64,000 nt of DNA from Syntrophaceae bacterium (lineage in GTDB: Bacteria > Desulfobacterota > Syntrophia > Syntrophales > UBA2185): NCBI GenBank assembly GCA_003153775.1, contig PMBI01000083.1, positions 62,001 to 126,000 on the forward strand, read 5' to 3'. A program made the position numbers and the translations under genes. Positions 1-9,617 of this stretch are shown here, piece after piece (the stretch's first letter is position 1; the number at the start of each line of letters is the position of its first letter). Under the pieces are notes generated by a model, which was not told the origin of the DNA, made no database searches, and saw nothing but the letters and a program-made list of their open reading frames with translations.

Positions 1-1
1 A

Positions 2-115
2 GAAGCAAGAACGAACAATAATCATATTGTGTCAACAGGAGCATTTGCTAATAGTTATAATAGGGCGAAAGAATTATATTTTTCAAATAACACCAAGTCT
101 AATCAGTCTTCTTGA
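2..115 (+). CDS. possible C-terminal end of an unknown gene entering the window
   Basis: One plus-strand frame is open from the window edge to a TGA at 113-115 (about 37 codons). The translated tail is Asn/Ser-rich and AT-rich. Nothing in it is recognisable and the frame could be open by chance. The sequence between 116 and 189 holds no gene that I can see. Confidence 0.2.
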   Translation, partial: EARTNNNHIVSTGAFANSYNRAKELYFSNNTKSNQSS

Positions 116-189
116 ATTATCACATCATCAAATTTTGAATTTTTTGCAGTCATCTCTTTTTGCGCCCCCCAGAGGTCGAAAATGATTCT

Positions 190-1629
190 TTACAGGATTT
201 TTTGCGGAATTACCTTCATGCAGCGATTGTAGGCCAGGAACATTTCCCACTCTTTTTTGAAGCGGATGTCGCGAGCCTTCCATCGCTGCCAAGCCGTCTC
301 CTTAAGATAGGAGAACCACTGCATCTCAAAGTCACTCCGCCGGTAGGACTTTTCGCTGGTGAACAGCAAGCAGCTCATTCCGTAGAGATCGCTGAAGTTC
401 TCGGCCTTGGCGTCGATCCAGGGCATGGTAACCTTGCCCAGCCCAAAGTCCCGCCAGTCACGAAGATCTTTCGGCGGGCGATAGCCGTACTTCTGCGCCA
501 GCACATACAGCTCAGTGCCGGGGAAGGGTGTGGTCAGAAAGAAAGGAGAAATGACTGAGCGGGGGTTCTGTACTCGCAGCATGTCGGCGTAGTCCATGTT
601 GGCCAGTGTTTCCTCGCGCGTCTCTTCAGGGAAGGCAGTCATGAAGGACCAGACCGGGCGTATCTTGGAGCGGGCCAGTACCTGCGAAGCCTGCGTGATG
701 TCGTCAACGTTGTTGTCCTTGCAGATCATCTTGCGGATACGCGGCGAAACGTGTTCAACGCCTATGAACAGCTCTTCGCAGATGTTGTCGATCTCGGTGA
801 CCAGTTTCTCGTCCACGTTCTCGGCGCGGATGGCCGTGTGGAAGGAATAGCCGAACTTCGCCGTTAGCTTGGCCATGCTTACGATGCGCTTATGGTTAAA
901 GCCGATTTCGTCCGCTAGAAGCGAGATGTGCTTGACGTGCGGGGCCATCTTTGTGATGATCCTGATCTCTGCCTCGATCACCTCCAGCGGCTTCTGACGA
1001 TACTTGCGACGATTGAAAACGGTGTTGTAGCAGAAAGCGCAATGGAATGGGCAGCCACGCGCCACCTGCGTCTTGCCTATCGGATAGTACTGGTACAGGT
1101 GCAGTGAACTTTGCGTGATCGGGGCGACCGCGTCGGCCATGTTCATGAAAGGCCTCTGGCCGTTGATGACGATGCTGCCGTCCTTCTTTTTCCAGCCCAC
1201 GCCCATGATGTTGGATAAATCTTCCTTCTTGCTTTTGAGCTCCTGCACCAATTCTAACAGGGTAATTTCACCTTCGCCGATAACGACAAAATCAACCAAC
1301 GGATCGGAAAGTGTCTGCTCGGGGAGTAGTGAGGCATGCACGCCCCCTAAGACCGTTTTTATTCCAGGCTGCCGCTTCTTAACGGTCTCAAGCACGTCCA
1401 TGGTTCCAACCAATTGGAAACCCGTCATGGAGGAGACGCCAACCAGTGAAGGCCCCTTGTCCAACTCGTCGAGTAGTGTCTGCAGGGGCTGTACACGCAG
1501 GTCCACGTAAGACACGCTCACACCCGCCCGCTCGAGATGTGCACCCACATACAGGATTGATAGCGGTGGTGAGATCGTATCGGCCTGCTCCTCGCTGGGA
1601 GGCGGGAAAACTAGAAGCACAGGATACAT
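190..1629 (-). CDS. B12-binding-domain radical SAM enzyme
   Basis: A 479-residue protein with the two-domain layout of class B radical SAM enzymes. The N-terminal third resembles a cobalamin-binding Rossmann domain (SPPLSILYVGAHLERAG, then GGVHASLLPE and VIGEGE). It is followed by a radical SAM core with the cluster motif ARGCPFHCAFCYN (CxxxCxxC). Family members catalyse radical methylations or rearrangements with S-adenosylmethionine and a [4Fe-4S] cluster, and the substrate cannot be read from sequence. The ATG start has a GGAGA-like site upstream. It is the last gene of a minus-strand run whose other members look like surface-glycan or protein-modification genes, so a lipid, glycan or peptide substrate is possible. 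The family call is secure, the function is not. Confidence 0.85.
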   Translation of the reverse strand: MYPVLLVFPPPSEEQADTISPPLSILYVGAHLERAGVSVSYVDLRVQPLQTLLDELDKGPSLVGVSSMTGFQLVGTMDVLETVKKRQPGIKTVLGGVHASLLPEQTLSDPLVDFVVIGEGEITLLELVQELKSKKEDLSNIMGVGWKKKDGSIVINGQRPFMNMADAVAPITQSSLHLYQYYPIGKTQVARGCPFHCAFCYNTVFNRRKYRQKPLEVIEAEIRIITKMAPHVKHISLLADEIGFNHKRIVSMAKLTAKFGYSFHTAIRAENVDEKLVTEIDNICEELFIGVEHVSPRIRKMICKDNNVDDITQASQVLARSKIRPVWSFMTAFPEETREETLANMDYADMLRVQNPRSVISPFFLTTPFPGTELYVLAQKYGYRPPKDLRDWRDFGLGKVTMPWIDAKAENFSDLYGMSCLLFTSEKSYRRSDFEMQWFSYLKETAWQRWKARDIRFKKEWEMFLAYNRCMKVIPQKIL

Positions 1630-1693
1630 CGGGTCTCCAGAACAATAGGTTGTCCGACGGCGTATAGCCGCAACGGACTTAACTCATCTTTCG

Positions 1694-2665
1694 TCAACGC
1701 ATTTTCCATTCAAGGGTTTCACGCCAAAAGCCTTCAGCGCCAAAGGATTCCTTAAAGTGGAAAATGTTTGGACGCGATTGCATGTTCACCGATGAAGTCC
1801 CAAAATCGTAATAGTTGTATCCTGCCTTCTCTGATCTTTGCAAGGCATCCATTACCAAGAGAGATAGCCCTTGGACATCTTGATGATCTGGATCCTGGCA
1901 GAAATAGAATGAACTATTAACGCGCGAATTGACCACAAATTCGCAGACACCTGCAACAGGACGGCCTTTCATACGTGCAACATATATACTGATATGCTTT
2001 GGGAATCTTCTGATCAAGTCAGATAATTCTTCACGGTTGTGCGTTGCGTTGGTACCATGCTTGGCGAATGTTTGTTCCATCACCTGCCAATAATCCGCGA
2101 ATAACGGATCATGATCTATTACTACACCGCTTCGTTCAGCCTTACGTACCATGTTGCGGGCGTTTCCACTGACTCTGTCCCACACAGTGTCTTTCAGGCC
2201 TAATCGAACCACACTGGAAATATCACGGTTGATTAGCGCAAACCCGGCTTCGTGCAGTGCAAAGGTTAAAGTATCCATGTTGATTGCAGAACAACAGGCG
2301 ATTGGATGTGTAAAACGGCAGTATTCGATTCTGTTCTCAATTAGCCACTTAATGAGAGAAGCAATAATATCCGCCGAAAGAGAATAGACCGGTTCCCGAA
2401 ACAGAACGATTCCACCGTAACTTGCGCCATATGGTGAGCGTGCTACGCGTACGCCGTCCTCTTCGTCAACAGCTAAGGACAGGGATGCTACTTCTGCTTC
2501 ACCCCGGAGAAAAACTAGATAATGCTCTCGCCCGGCGAAACGATCCCCATGATAAGCAAGAAAATGTCGCATGTGGAATAATGTTCCGTTTCGTGATGAT
2601 TCGATAAAATCATCCCATTTATTTAACTGGTTTTCCGTGGCCTCCTTCAGAGTTATTTTCGACAT
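1694..2665 (-). CDS. GNAT/FemAB-like acyl or aminoacyl transferase
   Basis: A 323-residue soluble protein without a signal peptide. The pattern fits the double-GNAT FemAB/FemX-like group: an N-terminal half with LFHMRHFLAYHGDRF and YLVFLRGEAEVASL, and a C-terminal half with GRPVAGVCEFVV, DVQGLSLLVMDALQRS and YNYYDFGTSS. Relatives add amino acids to peptidoglycan peptides or act in exopolysaccharide-linked loci. Its place in a glycan-modification block suggests acylation of a sugar or peptide. A gap of 124 bp separates it from the next upstream gene. The fold assignment is moderately sure; donor and acceptor are unknown. Confidence 0.6.
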   Translation of the reverse strand: MSKITLKEATENQLNKWDDFIESSRNGTLFHMRHFLAYHGDRFAGREHYLVFLRGEAEVASLSLAVDEEDGVRVARSPYGASYGGIVLFREPVYSLSADIIASLIKWLIENRIEYCRFTHPIACCSAINMDTLTFALHEAGFALINRDISSVVRLGLKDTVWDRVSGNARNMVRKAERSGVVIDHDPLFADYWQVMEQTFAKHGTNATHNREELSDLIRRFPKHISIYVARMKGRPVAGVCEFVVNSRVNSSFYFCQDPDHQDVQGLSLLVMDALQRSEKAGYNYYDFGTSSVNMQSRPNIFHFKESFGAEGFWRETLEWKMR

Positions 2666-2789
2666 ATTTTGCCTCGCCTATTATTTTGCCGGGCTCTGCT
2701 GGTCACGTGCCGATTAGAACAGGCTAATGCCCGCTCTCGATACAATACGGTTACTTCATTATTGAGCATCTGTGCGCAGCCGAATGCTG

Positions 2790-3914
2790 CTAGTATTGCG
2801 ATGTAACGCAACTAAACCCCTGAGCTAAAGTTGTTTCTTGGAGTACGGCTTCTTCTGTTTCCATTCTATTCAATCCTTGTCTCCGTTTTTTCGCAAGAAG
2901 CTCCCCAATATGCAAACCTGCAGTATGCAGGTCAATTAGAGGTTTTGGTCCAACATAATCCGTCGTTACCGTCATGAAACCAGGTGCTGCAAAAGAGGAC
3001 GAAGAATATTTCAAACCAGCAGATGCAATTTCATTTGTCTCCACATTTCCACATATGTGAATTACCACCAAGCCGGGATTCCGCCTGTAAATATCTTTGG
3101 CAGAAGGTCGCTTTTCAATCCCAAACAAGCGCTTTTTGCTTCTGTGATCACAAATAACCAAGGCATCAGCGCTATCAATGGATTCCCAAAACGATTTAAC
3201 ATCATATTCTCCTTTGCTTGTGACTTCCAAACAATGAGAAATACCGCCGACGTTAGATATGACTTCCCTTATTGGCTGAGCGAAGTCATTACTCCCCATA
3301 ATTACTATATTGCTGCAAAACACTTCAATGTCCATGTTAAGAAGCAACTTCAATGCAGTGATCCCGACGTATTTTGTCGTCTGGAGTCTATGGTCTAATT
3401 CGTTTGTACCCAAAACAGGAATGCCAAGTCGTCTTGCTTCCTCAAGGTCCAGATCCTCTTTCCTGTATTCCCATGCTGCCCACATCAAAGGGATCGCAAC
3501 GGTTGATTTAAGAGATATTAAAAAAGTCTTGTCCAATGGCCGGACGAAACCGAGGTTGGTGACAATATCGGCATCGACTATCCGCTGGTCATCCCGAGAT
3601 AATATGATTTCTATTTTTGAATTTATCCCCCATATTTGCGCAAGGTCCAGAGTGGCAGCATGAACATCTTTGGCTTTTCCATACCTTGAATCCCTTGTAA
3701 TGGCATACACTTTATCGGCATTCGCGAGGGCAGCTATCATTGGCGTCAACATGTAATAATTGGTGGCCGCTTCAGTCAAAACCACAAGTCCGGAAAGGTC
3801 TAAATGAAACTTCTCAATAGCTGCGTTTATCAAAGATTTAGATCGATAAACGTTAATTGTATGACTATTTTTCATAATCAATTCTTTTAATTCAAGTAAT
3901 TTTTCATCCACCAT
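2790..3914 (-). CDS. unrecognised protein with a Rossmann-type NAD(P)-binding region
   Basis: A 374-residue protein that I do not recognise as a named family. Visible features are an internal nucleotide-binding-like segment (NIVIMGSNDFAQPIREVISNVGGI, residues about 205-228) followed by alternating strands and helices. This organisation resembles the NAD domain of adenosylhomocysteinase or 2-hydroxyacid dehydrogenases. The N-terminal 150 residues could be a substrate domain. It overlaps the end of the asnB-like gene by 28 nt, so it is probably translated from the same mRNA. A second ATG 39 nt downstream would remove the overlap, and neither start has a strong ribosome site. A role in modifying a sugar or amino acid is inferred from neighbours only. 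Confidence 0.55.
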   Translation of the reverse strand: MVDEKLLELKELIMKNSHTINVYRSKSLINAAIEKFHLDLSGLVVLTEAATNYYMLTPMIAALANADKVYAITRDSRYGKAKDVHAATLDLAQIWGINSKIEIILSRDDQRIVDADIVTNLGFVRPLDKTFLISLKSTVAIPLMWAAWEYRKEDLDLEEARRLGIPVLGTNELDHRLQTTKYVGITALKLLLNMDIEVFCSNIVIMGSNDFAQPIREVISNVGGISHCLEVTSKGEYDVKSFWESIDSADALVICDHRSKKRLFGIEKRPSAKDIYRRNPGLVVIHICGNVETNEIASAGLKYSSSSFAAPGFMTVTTDYVGPKPLIDLHTAGLHIGELLAKKRRQGLNRMETEEAVLQETTLAQGFSCVTSQY

Positions 3915-5770
3915 TCAAAACTAAGGAGAGACCATATAAAGAGACGGTGGTTATTAGTGCCTGTTAAATGTTCTTCCACTATTTCCTTAACTGCTTTATG
4001 ATCCAGATATTCATAGATGCGCGCCTTTCCATCCAAAATTTCACGCCGTACATAGTTGATACTGTCGCCTTTAAACCATGTGGCGTCAGGTCCGGAAAAA
4101 CCTTGTTTTCTGCCATTAGAGATTTCATGAGGAATGTGTCTTTGCATCATACTGCGGAGGATCAATTTTCCATCACTCGTCTGGTTATAGTACTTTTCGA
4201 CTTTTCCCCCTGTTTCGTTCTCATTGATGCGGACTACATCATTTAGATTTTTCAACTTCATTCTCAGGGGAATCGTCATGGCATAATCTACGAGATCGTT
4301 ATCAAGGAAAGGAATTCTAGTCTCTATTGAGTGGGCCATACTCAATTTGTCTTCTACGACAAGAAGTCCATGTAGAAATGTTCTTGCTTCAAAAGAAAGG
4401 GAATGATTTATGAAATCTTCGACATGGGATAATTGGTGTTTATGCTTAAGAAAGACATCGCGAAAGATATCTCTCGTCCAGATATGAGCGACATCTTTCC
4501 AAACGGGCGCAAAAAGTCTTTTTATCGACGAGTTCGGTATGAGGCGTTGCCAATAAAGGTAGTATTTGTCCACGTACTGCTCGAAATCGTCAGAAGTATC
4601 AACGGCTCGACAATATCGCCAAGGGTAGCCTCCGAAGAGTTCGTCACCGCCACATCCTGATAATACAACCTTGACGAATTTTGAAGCTAATTGGGCGGCA
4701 TAAAAATTTGGGTAGCTCTGCCCTAACCGAGGTTCTTCGAGATGCCAGGCCAGCTTTGGGAGGATTCGCTCCATATCCCCTGATTTTAAAACCATTTCGT
4801 AGTGCTCGGTTTTGAAAAGATAGGACATGCATTCGGCTTTTTCGCGTTCATCGAAGGCGAGTTCCAAGCCTGAGGCGGAATGAAGGTCGAACCCGCAGGT
4901 AAAGGTTTTCATATAGGGAAGTTGCCGCGCGGCAATGGCCGTAATGGAACCTGAATCCATCCCCCCGCTGAGGTAGGCGCCCACGTCCACGTCACTGACG
5001 AGCTGGCGGTTCACGGCCTGGCGGAAGAGCCTATCCAATTCCTCGACGTATTCGTTTTCAGCGGCTGGATGTTTTGGCTCCGTAAAATAGAATGTCCAGT
5101 ATTGATGGATATCTAATTTTCGCGCCAATGAAGCCAACGATAATTTTGCCCAAGAGCCGGTGGGAAAGAGCTTTATCCCCTTCATCAAGGTTTTATCTGT
5201 GAAGAAATTCTGAAAAGTGAAATATTCGAGGAGTCCCTCATGGTCCATTTCCCTTTTGACGGACGGATGTTCGAGAATAGCTTTCTGCTCTGATGCAAAT
5301 AAAAAATGATTATTCACAAAAGTATAATACATCGGTTTGATCCCATAGCGGTCTCTAGCCAGAAAAAGTTCCTGCTTTGTCTTGTCCCAGATGGCGAAGG
5401 CGAACATGCCGTTAAAACGGTCAAGACATTTCTCCCCCCATTCCTGATAAGCGTAGAGGACTACTTCCGTGTCGGTGCGGGAGCGGAAACGATAACCCAA
5501 TGCTTCCAACTCTACGCGCAGTTCCTGGAAGTTATAAATCTCCCCATTGTAGGTAATGACATGTTGGTTCCTTAGCGCCGCCATCGGCTGATGTCCCGCT
5601 GGTGACAGATCAATAATCGCCAAACGTCGGTGACCCAGTCCGATAAAGCTATCTATGTAGAAGCCTTCGCCGTCCGGTCCGCGGTGGGTAAGGGCATCGG
5701 TCATCTTACGGAGAAGGATCGGTGATACCGGTTCACCGTTCATATTGAATATGCCTACAATTCCGCACAT
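3887..5770 (-). CDS. asnB: asparagine synthase (glutamine-hydrolysing) family protein
   Basis: A 627-residue class II glutamine amidotransferase fused to an ATP-dependent asparagine synthase domain. The start is placed at the ATG at 5770, not at the track start 84 nt upstream, because the catalytic Cys must follow the initiator Met (MCGIVGIFN). That start also leaves the upstream aminotransferase gene intact with a 2-nt gap. The PP-loop SGGMDS sits near residue 265 and the C-terminal synthase domain is complete. Family members make asparagine, but copies inside glycan clusters often amidate a uronic-acid sugar or another carboxylate. Its position behind a DegT aminotransferase and an epimerase makes that second role plausible. 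The family is sure, the acceptor is not. Confidence 0.9.
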   Translation of the reverse strand: MCGIVGIFNMNGEPVSPILLRKMTDALTHRGPDGEGFYIDSFIGLGHRRLAIIDLSPAGHQPMAALRNQHVITYNGEIYNFQELRVELEALGYRFRSRTDTEVVLYAYQEWGEKCLDRFNGMFAFAIWDKTKQELFLARDRYGIKPMYYTFVNNHFLFASEQKAILEHPSVKREMDHEGLLEYFTFQNFFTDKTLMKGIKLFPTGSWAKLSLASLARKLDIHQYWTFYFTEPKHPAAENEYVEELDRLFRQAVNRQLVSDVDVGAYLSGGMDSGSITAIAARQLPYMKTFTCGFDLHSASGLELAFDEREKAECMSYLFKTEHYEMVLKSGDMERILPKLAWHLEEPRLGQSYPNFYAAQLASKFVKVVLSGCGGDELFGGYPWRYCRAVDTSDDFEQYVDKYYLYWQRLIPNSSIKRLFAPVWKDVAHIWTRDIFRDVFLKHKHQLSHVEDFINHSLSFEARTFLHGLLVVEDKLSMAHSIETRIPFLDNDLVDYAMTIPLRMKLKNLNDVVRINENETGGKVEKYYNQTSDGKLILRSMMQRHIPHEISNGRKQGFSGPDATWFKGDSINYVRREILDGKARIYEYLDHKAVKEIVEEHLTGTNNHRLFIWSLLSFEWWMKNYLN

Positions 5771-5772
5771 GA

Positions 5773-6876
5773 TTATATTTCTCTTCGCAGATGCTGGATC
5801 ACAAAATCTTGTTCTTCGTGGCTCAGGTCGTGGTAAAGGGGTAAGGTCAGGCAACGGTCACAGGCATAGAGGCTGCCTCTAAAAGGACTGTGGTGGACGA
5901 TTTGGGGACTTTCGGCGAAGGCCGGATGCGTGTGCAGTGAATAGGTGCCGATTTGAACTTCTATGCCAGTTTTCCGCATCGTCTTCATGATTCTGTCCCG
6001 ATTTTCTATGTATATACAGAAGGACTGGCGGGAATGTCTGCCGCCGCCAGTCGTGAGAGGAAGGGTGATACCAGGGACATGCCTAACGAGGCTGATGTAA
6101 TTCTCAGAAAGGGCGATCCGCCTTGCCAGCAATTCCTCGATATGTCGCATCTGTACCAGGCCGATTACCGCCAGGATGTTGCTTAATTTGTAATTCGTGC
6201 CGATACGCTCAAAGATCGTCCCCTCCCGGCTGGAATTCACCCCCATGCCGAAATGTTTATAGGAATCCATCCAGCGGGCCCACTGCGTATTGTTCGTCGT
6301 GATGATTCCTCCTTCCCCGGTGGTTATGAACTTGCGAGGGTGGAGACTGAAGACGGAAATATCGGCCCAGGTGCCGGCTTTAGCACCGTCGAATTCCGCG
6401 CCAATGGCACATGCAGCGTCTTCGATGACGTAAATCCCGTGCTTTCTCTTTATGGCACTGAGAATGTCGTAATCGAGAGGGTTCCCGAATAAAGAGACGG
6501 GAATGACGGCCTTTGTCCGGACAGTGATCGCCTCCTCTATGGCTTGATAATCGATCAGCATCGTATCTTTGGAAACATCGACAATGACCATCGTCGCCCC
6601 TACAATAGCCACGACATCTGCCGTGGCCGGGTAAGTATAATCAGGAACGATGACTTCATCACCGGGTCCTATTCCTAAAGCCCGCAGCGCCAACTCCAGG
6701 CCGGTAGTGCAAGAGGTAACGGCAATGGCGTGTCGGCAATCGATATAATTTGCAAATGTTTCTTCAAATTCCTTTGTGACAGGTCCCTCGGTCAGATAGC
6801 CGCTGTCTAGGACGGCACATACTTTGTCCTTAATTTCCTGGTTAATGTAAGGTTTGATCAGGGGTATTTTTCGCAT
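5773..6876 (-). CDS. DegT/DnrJ/EryC1/StrS-family sugar aminotransferase
   Basis: A 367-residue PLP-dependent aminotransferase of the sugar-nucleotide type. The family signatures are in order: LTEGPVTKEFEETFANY at the N-terminus, AVTSCTTGLELALRALG, GDEVIVPDYTYPAT, VIEDAACAIGA, and the PLP-lysine region SLHPRKFITTGEGG. Enzymes of this family transfer an amino group from glutamate to a keto-sugar nucleotide. Its ATG overlaps the stop of the upstream epimerase gene (TAATG), which indicates translational coupling. With the epimerase and the dehydrogenase/acetyltransferase fusion it forms a plausible route to an N-acetylated amino sugar for a surface glycan. Confidence 0.92.
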   Translation of the reverse strand: MRKIPLIKPYINQEIKDKVCAVLDSGYLTEGPVTKEFEETFANYIDCRHAIAVTSCTTGLELALRALGIGPGDEVIVPDYTYPATADVVAIVGATMVIVDVSKDTMLIDYQAIEEAITVRTKAVIPVSLFGNPLDYDILSAIKRKHGIYVIEDAACAIGAEFDGAKAGTWADISVFSLHPRKFITTGEGGIITTNNTQWARWMDSYKHFGMGVNSSREGTIFERIGTNYKLSNILAVIGLVQMRHIEELLARRIALSENYISLVRHVPGITLPLTTGGGRHSRQSFCIYIENRDRIMKTMRKTGIEVQIGTYSLHTHPAFAESPQIVHHSPFRGSLYACDRCLTLPLYHDLSHEEQDFVIQHLRREI

Positions 6877-7880
6877 TATTCGTGTTTCTTATCGCTAACC
6901 TTTTTTCGCCGCTGTTCTACGGCAGCCATATTAGCTTTGCGCCATTCTGTGAGGCGGCGGAGACCATCTTCCAAATCCACAGACCAGACAAAACCAAGAT
7001 CGTGTGCCGCAGCAGCGGGATCGCCCACCCGATTGGTAACAAAGGTCATTCCTGCCGGTTCGTATTGAAGAGGAAGCGTCGAGCCACTCAGTGTCATGAT
7101 CATTTCGGTCAGTTCTTTGATGGAGGTTTTGATCCCCCGCCCAATATTATAAAAGCCAAAGGGTATATCACTCTTCAGGGCGCAAACGTTGGCCCGGCCC
7201 ACATCGCTCACATAGATGAAATCATAGGACTGACTGCCGTCTCCATAGACTACGGGGGGCAGACCCTTATCCAGATTGTCAAGCATCTTCAGCATCACGG
7301 CGATGTATGTGCCACGATAATCCTGGCGGGGTCCATAAACATTCATGTACCGTAGACCCACGCCTTCCAGGCCGTAGCGCCTGTGGTAGGCCTTGTACAT
7401 ATGTTCCCCGGCGATCTTGGTGGCGCCGTAAAACGTCCAGTTGTTATAGGGATGATCTTCCGTCATGATGTCCTTGACAGCATCCCCATACACGGATGCA
7501 GAGGAGGAATATACCAGTCTTTTAATCTTGTTGGCGACGCAGGCTTCAAGCACATTGAATGTGCCTTGAATGTTCACGTCAAAAGCGGCCCGTGGATATT
7601 CGTGGCACTGAAGAAGCCACAAGGCCGCCAGGTGGACAACGCCGTCCATGCCTTTCATTGCCGCATTGAGGATGTCCGTCTGAAGGATATCCCCGCCGAT
7701 TTCGAAAACGCGACAACGGGCGTCTTTCAGCGCCTGTTCTATATTATCGTGGGTGCCGCGGCAGAAATTATCGTAAATAATGACTTCTTTAACGTCTTCT
7801 TTGAGAAGTTCTTCTACAACATGGGATCCAATGAAACCGGCTCCACCAATAACGAGAATCTTTGCACCCTTAATATTCAT
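6876..7880 (-). CDS. NAD-dependent nucleotide-sugar epimerase/dehydratase
   Basis: A 334-residue extended short-chain dehydrogenase. It has the glycine motif GGAGFIGSHVVEELL at the N-terminus, SSSASVYGD for the catalytic Ser/Thr, and YGATK for the Tyr-Lys pair. It continues with GLRYMNVYGPRQ and a C-terminal substrate domain containing NIGRG. The length matches UDP-glucose 4-epimerase and dTDP-glucose 4,6-dehydratase relatives, and the exact sugar cannot be assigned. The stop codon overlaps the start of the aminotransferase by one base. Only 24 nt separate it from the upstream dehydrogenase/acetyltransferase gene, so the three probably form an operon transcribed leftward. Confidence 0.9.
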   Translation of the reverse strand: MNIKGAKILVIGGAGFIGSHVVEELLKEDVKEVIIYDNFCRGTHDNIEQALKDARCRVFEIGGDILQTDILNAAMKGMDGVVHLAALWLLQCHEYPRAAFDVNIQGTFNVLEACVANKIKRLVYSSSASVYGDAVKDIMTEDHPYNNWTFYGATKIAGEHMYKAYHRRYGLEGVGLRYMNVYGPRQDYRGTYIAVMLKMLDNLDKGLPPVVYGDGSQSYDFIYVSDVGRANVCALKSDIPFGFYNIGRGIKTSIKELTEMIMTLSGSTLPLQYEPAGMTFVTNRVGDPAAAAHDLGFVWSVDLEDGLRRLTEWRKANMAAVEQRRKKVSDKKHE

Positions 7881-7904
7881 TATGATGACATCACCTATTC
7901 CAAT

Positions 7905-9485
7905 TTATTTTAAAATGAGCCCGTCTGGGCCTTTTTTAAATCCTTTTTTGCATACCGGACATTTCAACTTGTTGGTTAATCTTTCCGCGCATTGGCAGAC
8001 CCATCCCTTTTGTTTGGCAGCATTGCCCACCATCAGCGCGTGATCGGGGACATCGCTGGTGATAACCGCGGCGGCCCCGATGAAGGCATACTTGCCGATA
8101 GTGTTGCCGCAGACAATTGTACAGTTTGCCCCTAAGGTTGCGCCTTCTTTGACGAGAGTCGGTCGGACCTGATCCATTTTGGAGATCTCCGCCCGGGGAT
8201 TGTGGATATTGGTAAAGACCATGGAGGGGCCACAGAAGACACCGTCTTCCAGGATTACGCCTTTATAAACGCTGACATTATTCTGAATCTTACACCGATC
8301 TCCTATATCGACATCCGGTCCGATGACGACGTTTTGGCCGATATTACATTGGTCACCGATAGTGGATCCGGACAAGACATGCGAGAAATGCCATATTTTT
8401 GTTCCCCTGCCAATGCGGACGCCATCGTCAACAATCGCCGTTTCGTGAATAAAGGTGTTTTTGGGAAGGGAAGCTTTCACAGGTTGGGTTGCGGGTTCGG
8501 TGTGCGCTTCTTTCTCCCGGAGCGATTTCTGACTCGCCGCTAGAACAGCGAGAACCCGCAGACCCTCCTCGCCAGAGGTGAAGGGCTTTTTGTTTTCTGC
8601 CACGGCTTCCAAAAACGCCCGGCATTCCGACTTCAGGGGTTCTTCCCAGTAATCAGAGAGGGGGACGGCAACACCCTCAGCCTTTTCAGCAATGGGCAGG
8701 CCATTTTTCCAATGAATGGTATGGGGGTAAAGGACAAGTTTCTGATCCACCGGTTGTGTGTCGTCAAACACAAGCATTCCTTGGTTTCCCACTACGACCA
8801 AGCGCTGTTCCTTAAACGGATTAAGCCAGCTTACAAAGATGTGCGCCCCGGTGCCGGAAGGAAATTTGAGGTTCGTCACGGTGACGTCCGGGATGCTGGC
8901 GTTAAGAAAATTATTACCTATGCAATCAATATAGGAAGGCATTTCCGTTGTTAAGCTAAGAATAATAGAAATATCGTGGGGGGCAAACGACCAGAGGATA
9001 TTTTCTTCCCTGCGAATTTTTCCCAGGCTCAATCTTCGGGAATAAATATATTCCATCCGGCCGATGGCACCGGAATTGATCATCTCCTTGAGATTGATGA
9101 CCGCCGGGTGATAGTGCAGAACATGGCCGACAAAAAGCGTCATTTCTCTTTTTGCCGCCAGTTGTACCAATACTTCACCGTCGCCATATGTTAAAGACAA
9201 CGGCTTTTCAACAAAGACATGTTTGTCGGCGAGGAGAACCTTTCTGGCAAGCTCGAAGTGCAAGGCCGCCGGGGCTGCAATCACAACCCCCGTAATGTCC
9301 TCATCAGCGAGGACACTACCGATATCGTCTGTGACCATAATCCCCGGATACGAGTCACGCATTTGCTGACAGACATGTGCTGCTCCGTCGCAGATTGTTT
9401 TCAATACGCCCAGTTGATAAAAATTACGAACTAGATTCTTGCCCCAATAGCCAGCACCGATAACGGCAATATTTTCCCCTGTCAT
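7905..9485 (-). CDS. fusion of Gfo/Idh/MocA sugar dehydrogenase and left-handed beta-helix acetyltransferase
   Basis: The first 310 residues are a GFO/IDH/MocA oxidoreductase ([33 protein letters not shown]). From about residue 350 the protein is a hexapeptide-repeat left-handed beta-helix like WbpD/WlbB ([40 protein letters not shown]). A short cysteine-rich tail with CQC and CPVC resembles a zinc ribbon. In Pseudomonas and Bordetella the two activities are separate WbpB and WbpD-type proteins making diacetylated aminouronic sugars; here one chain holds both. The start is placed at the ATG preceded by GGGAAG; the track start is an in-frame TTG 30 nt upstream. The substrate is inferred. Confidence 0.88.
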   Translation of the reverse strand: MTGENIAVIGAGYWGKNLVRNFYQLGVLKTICDGAAHVCQQMRDSYPGIMVTDDIGSVLADEDITGVVIAAPAALHFELARKVLLADKHVFVEKPLSLTYGDGEVLVQLAAKREMTLFVGHVLHYHPAVINLKEMINSGAIGRMEYIYSRRLSLGKIRREENILWSFAPHDISIILSLTTEMPSYIDCIGNNFLNASIPDVTVTNLKFPSGTGAHIFVSWLNPFKEQRLVVVGNQGMLVFDDTQPVDQKLVLYPHTIHWKNGLPIAEKAEGVAVPLSDYWEEPLKSECRAFLEAVAENKKPFTSGEEGLRVLAVLAASQKSLREKEAHTEPATQPVKASLPKNTFIHETAIVDDGVRIGRGTKIWHFSHVLSGSTIGDQCNIGQNVVIGPDVDIGDRCKIQNNVSVYKGVILEDGVFCGPSMVFTNIHNPRAEISKMDQVRPTLVKEGATLGANCTIVCGNTIGKYAFIGAAAVITSDVPDHALMVGNAAKQKGWVCQCAERLTNKLKCPVCKKGFKKGPDGLILK

Positions 9486-9617
9486 GTCAGTCTTCCCATC
9501 CTTGGCCATCAACAAAATTACTTGCTGATAGGTAATAGTGTAATGCAGGAGATTCTTGCCATCCTGAGAGTCGGGATGGATTCGTTGATATGAGCAATTT
9601 ACATTCCATGATATTCA

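Noticed and set aside
5771-5854. Upstream extension of the asnB-like gene
   Set aside because: The catalytic Cys must follow the initiator Met, so the 28 extra residues cannot be part of a functional amidotransferase.
7383-7913. 176-residue plus-strand ORF opposite the epimerase gene
   Set aside because: Shadow of an SDR epimerase with intact catalytic motifs.
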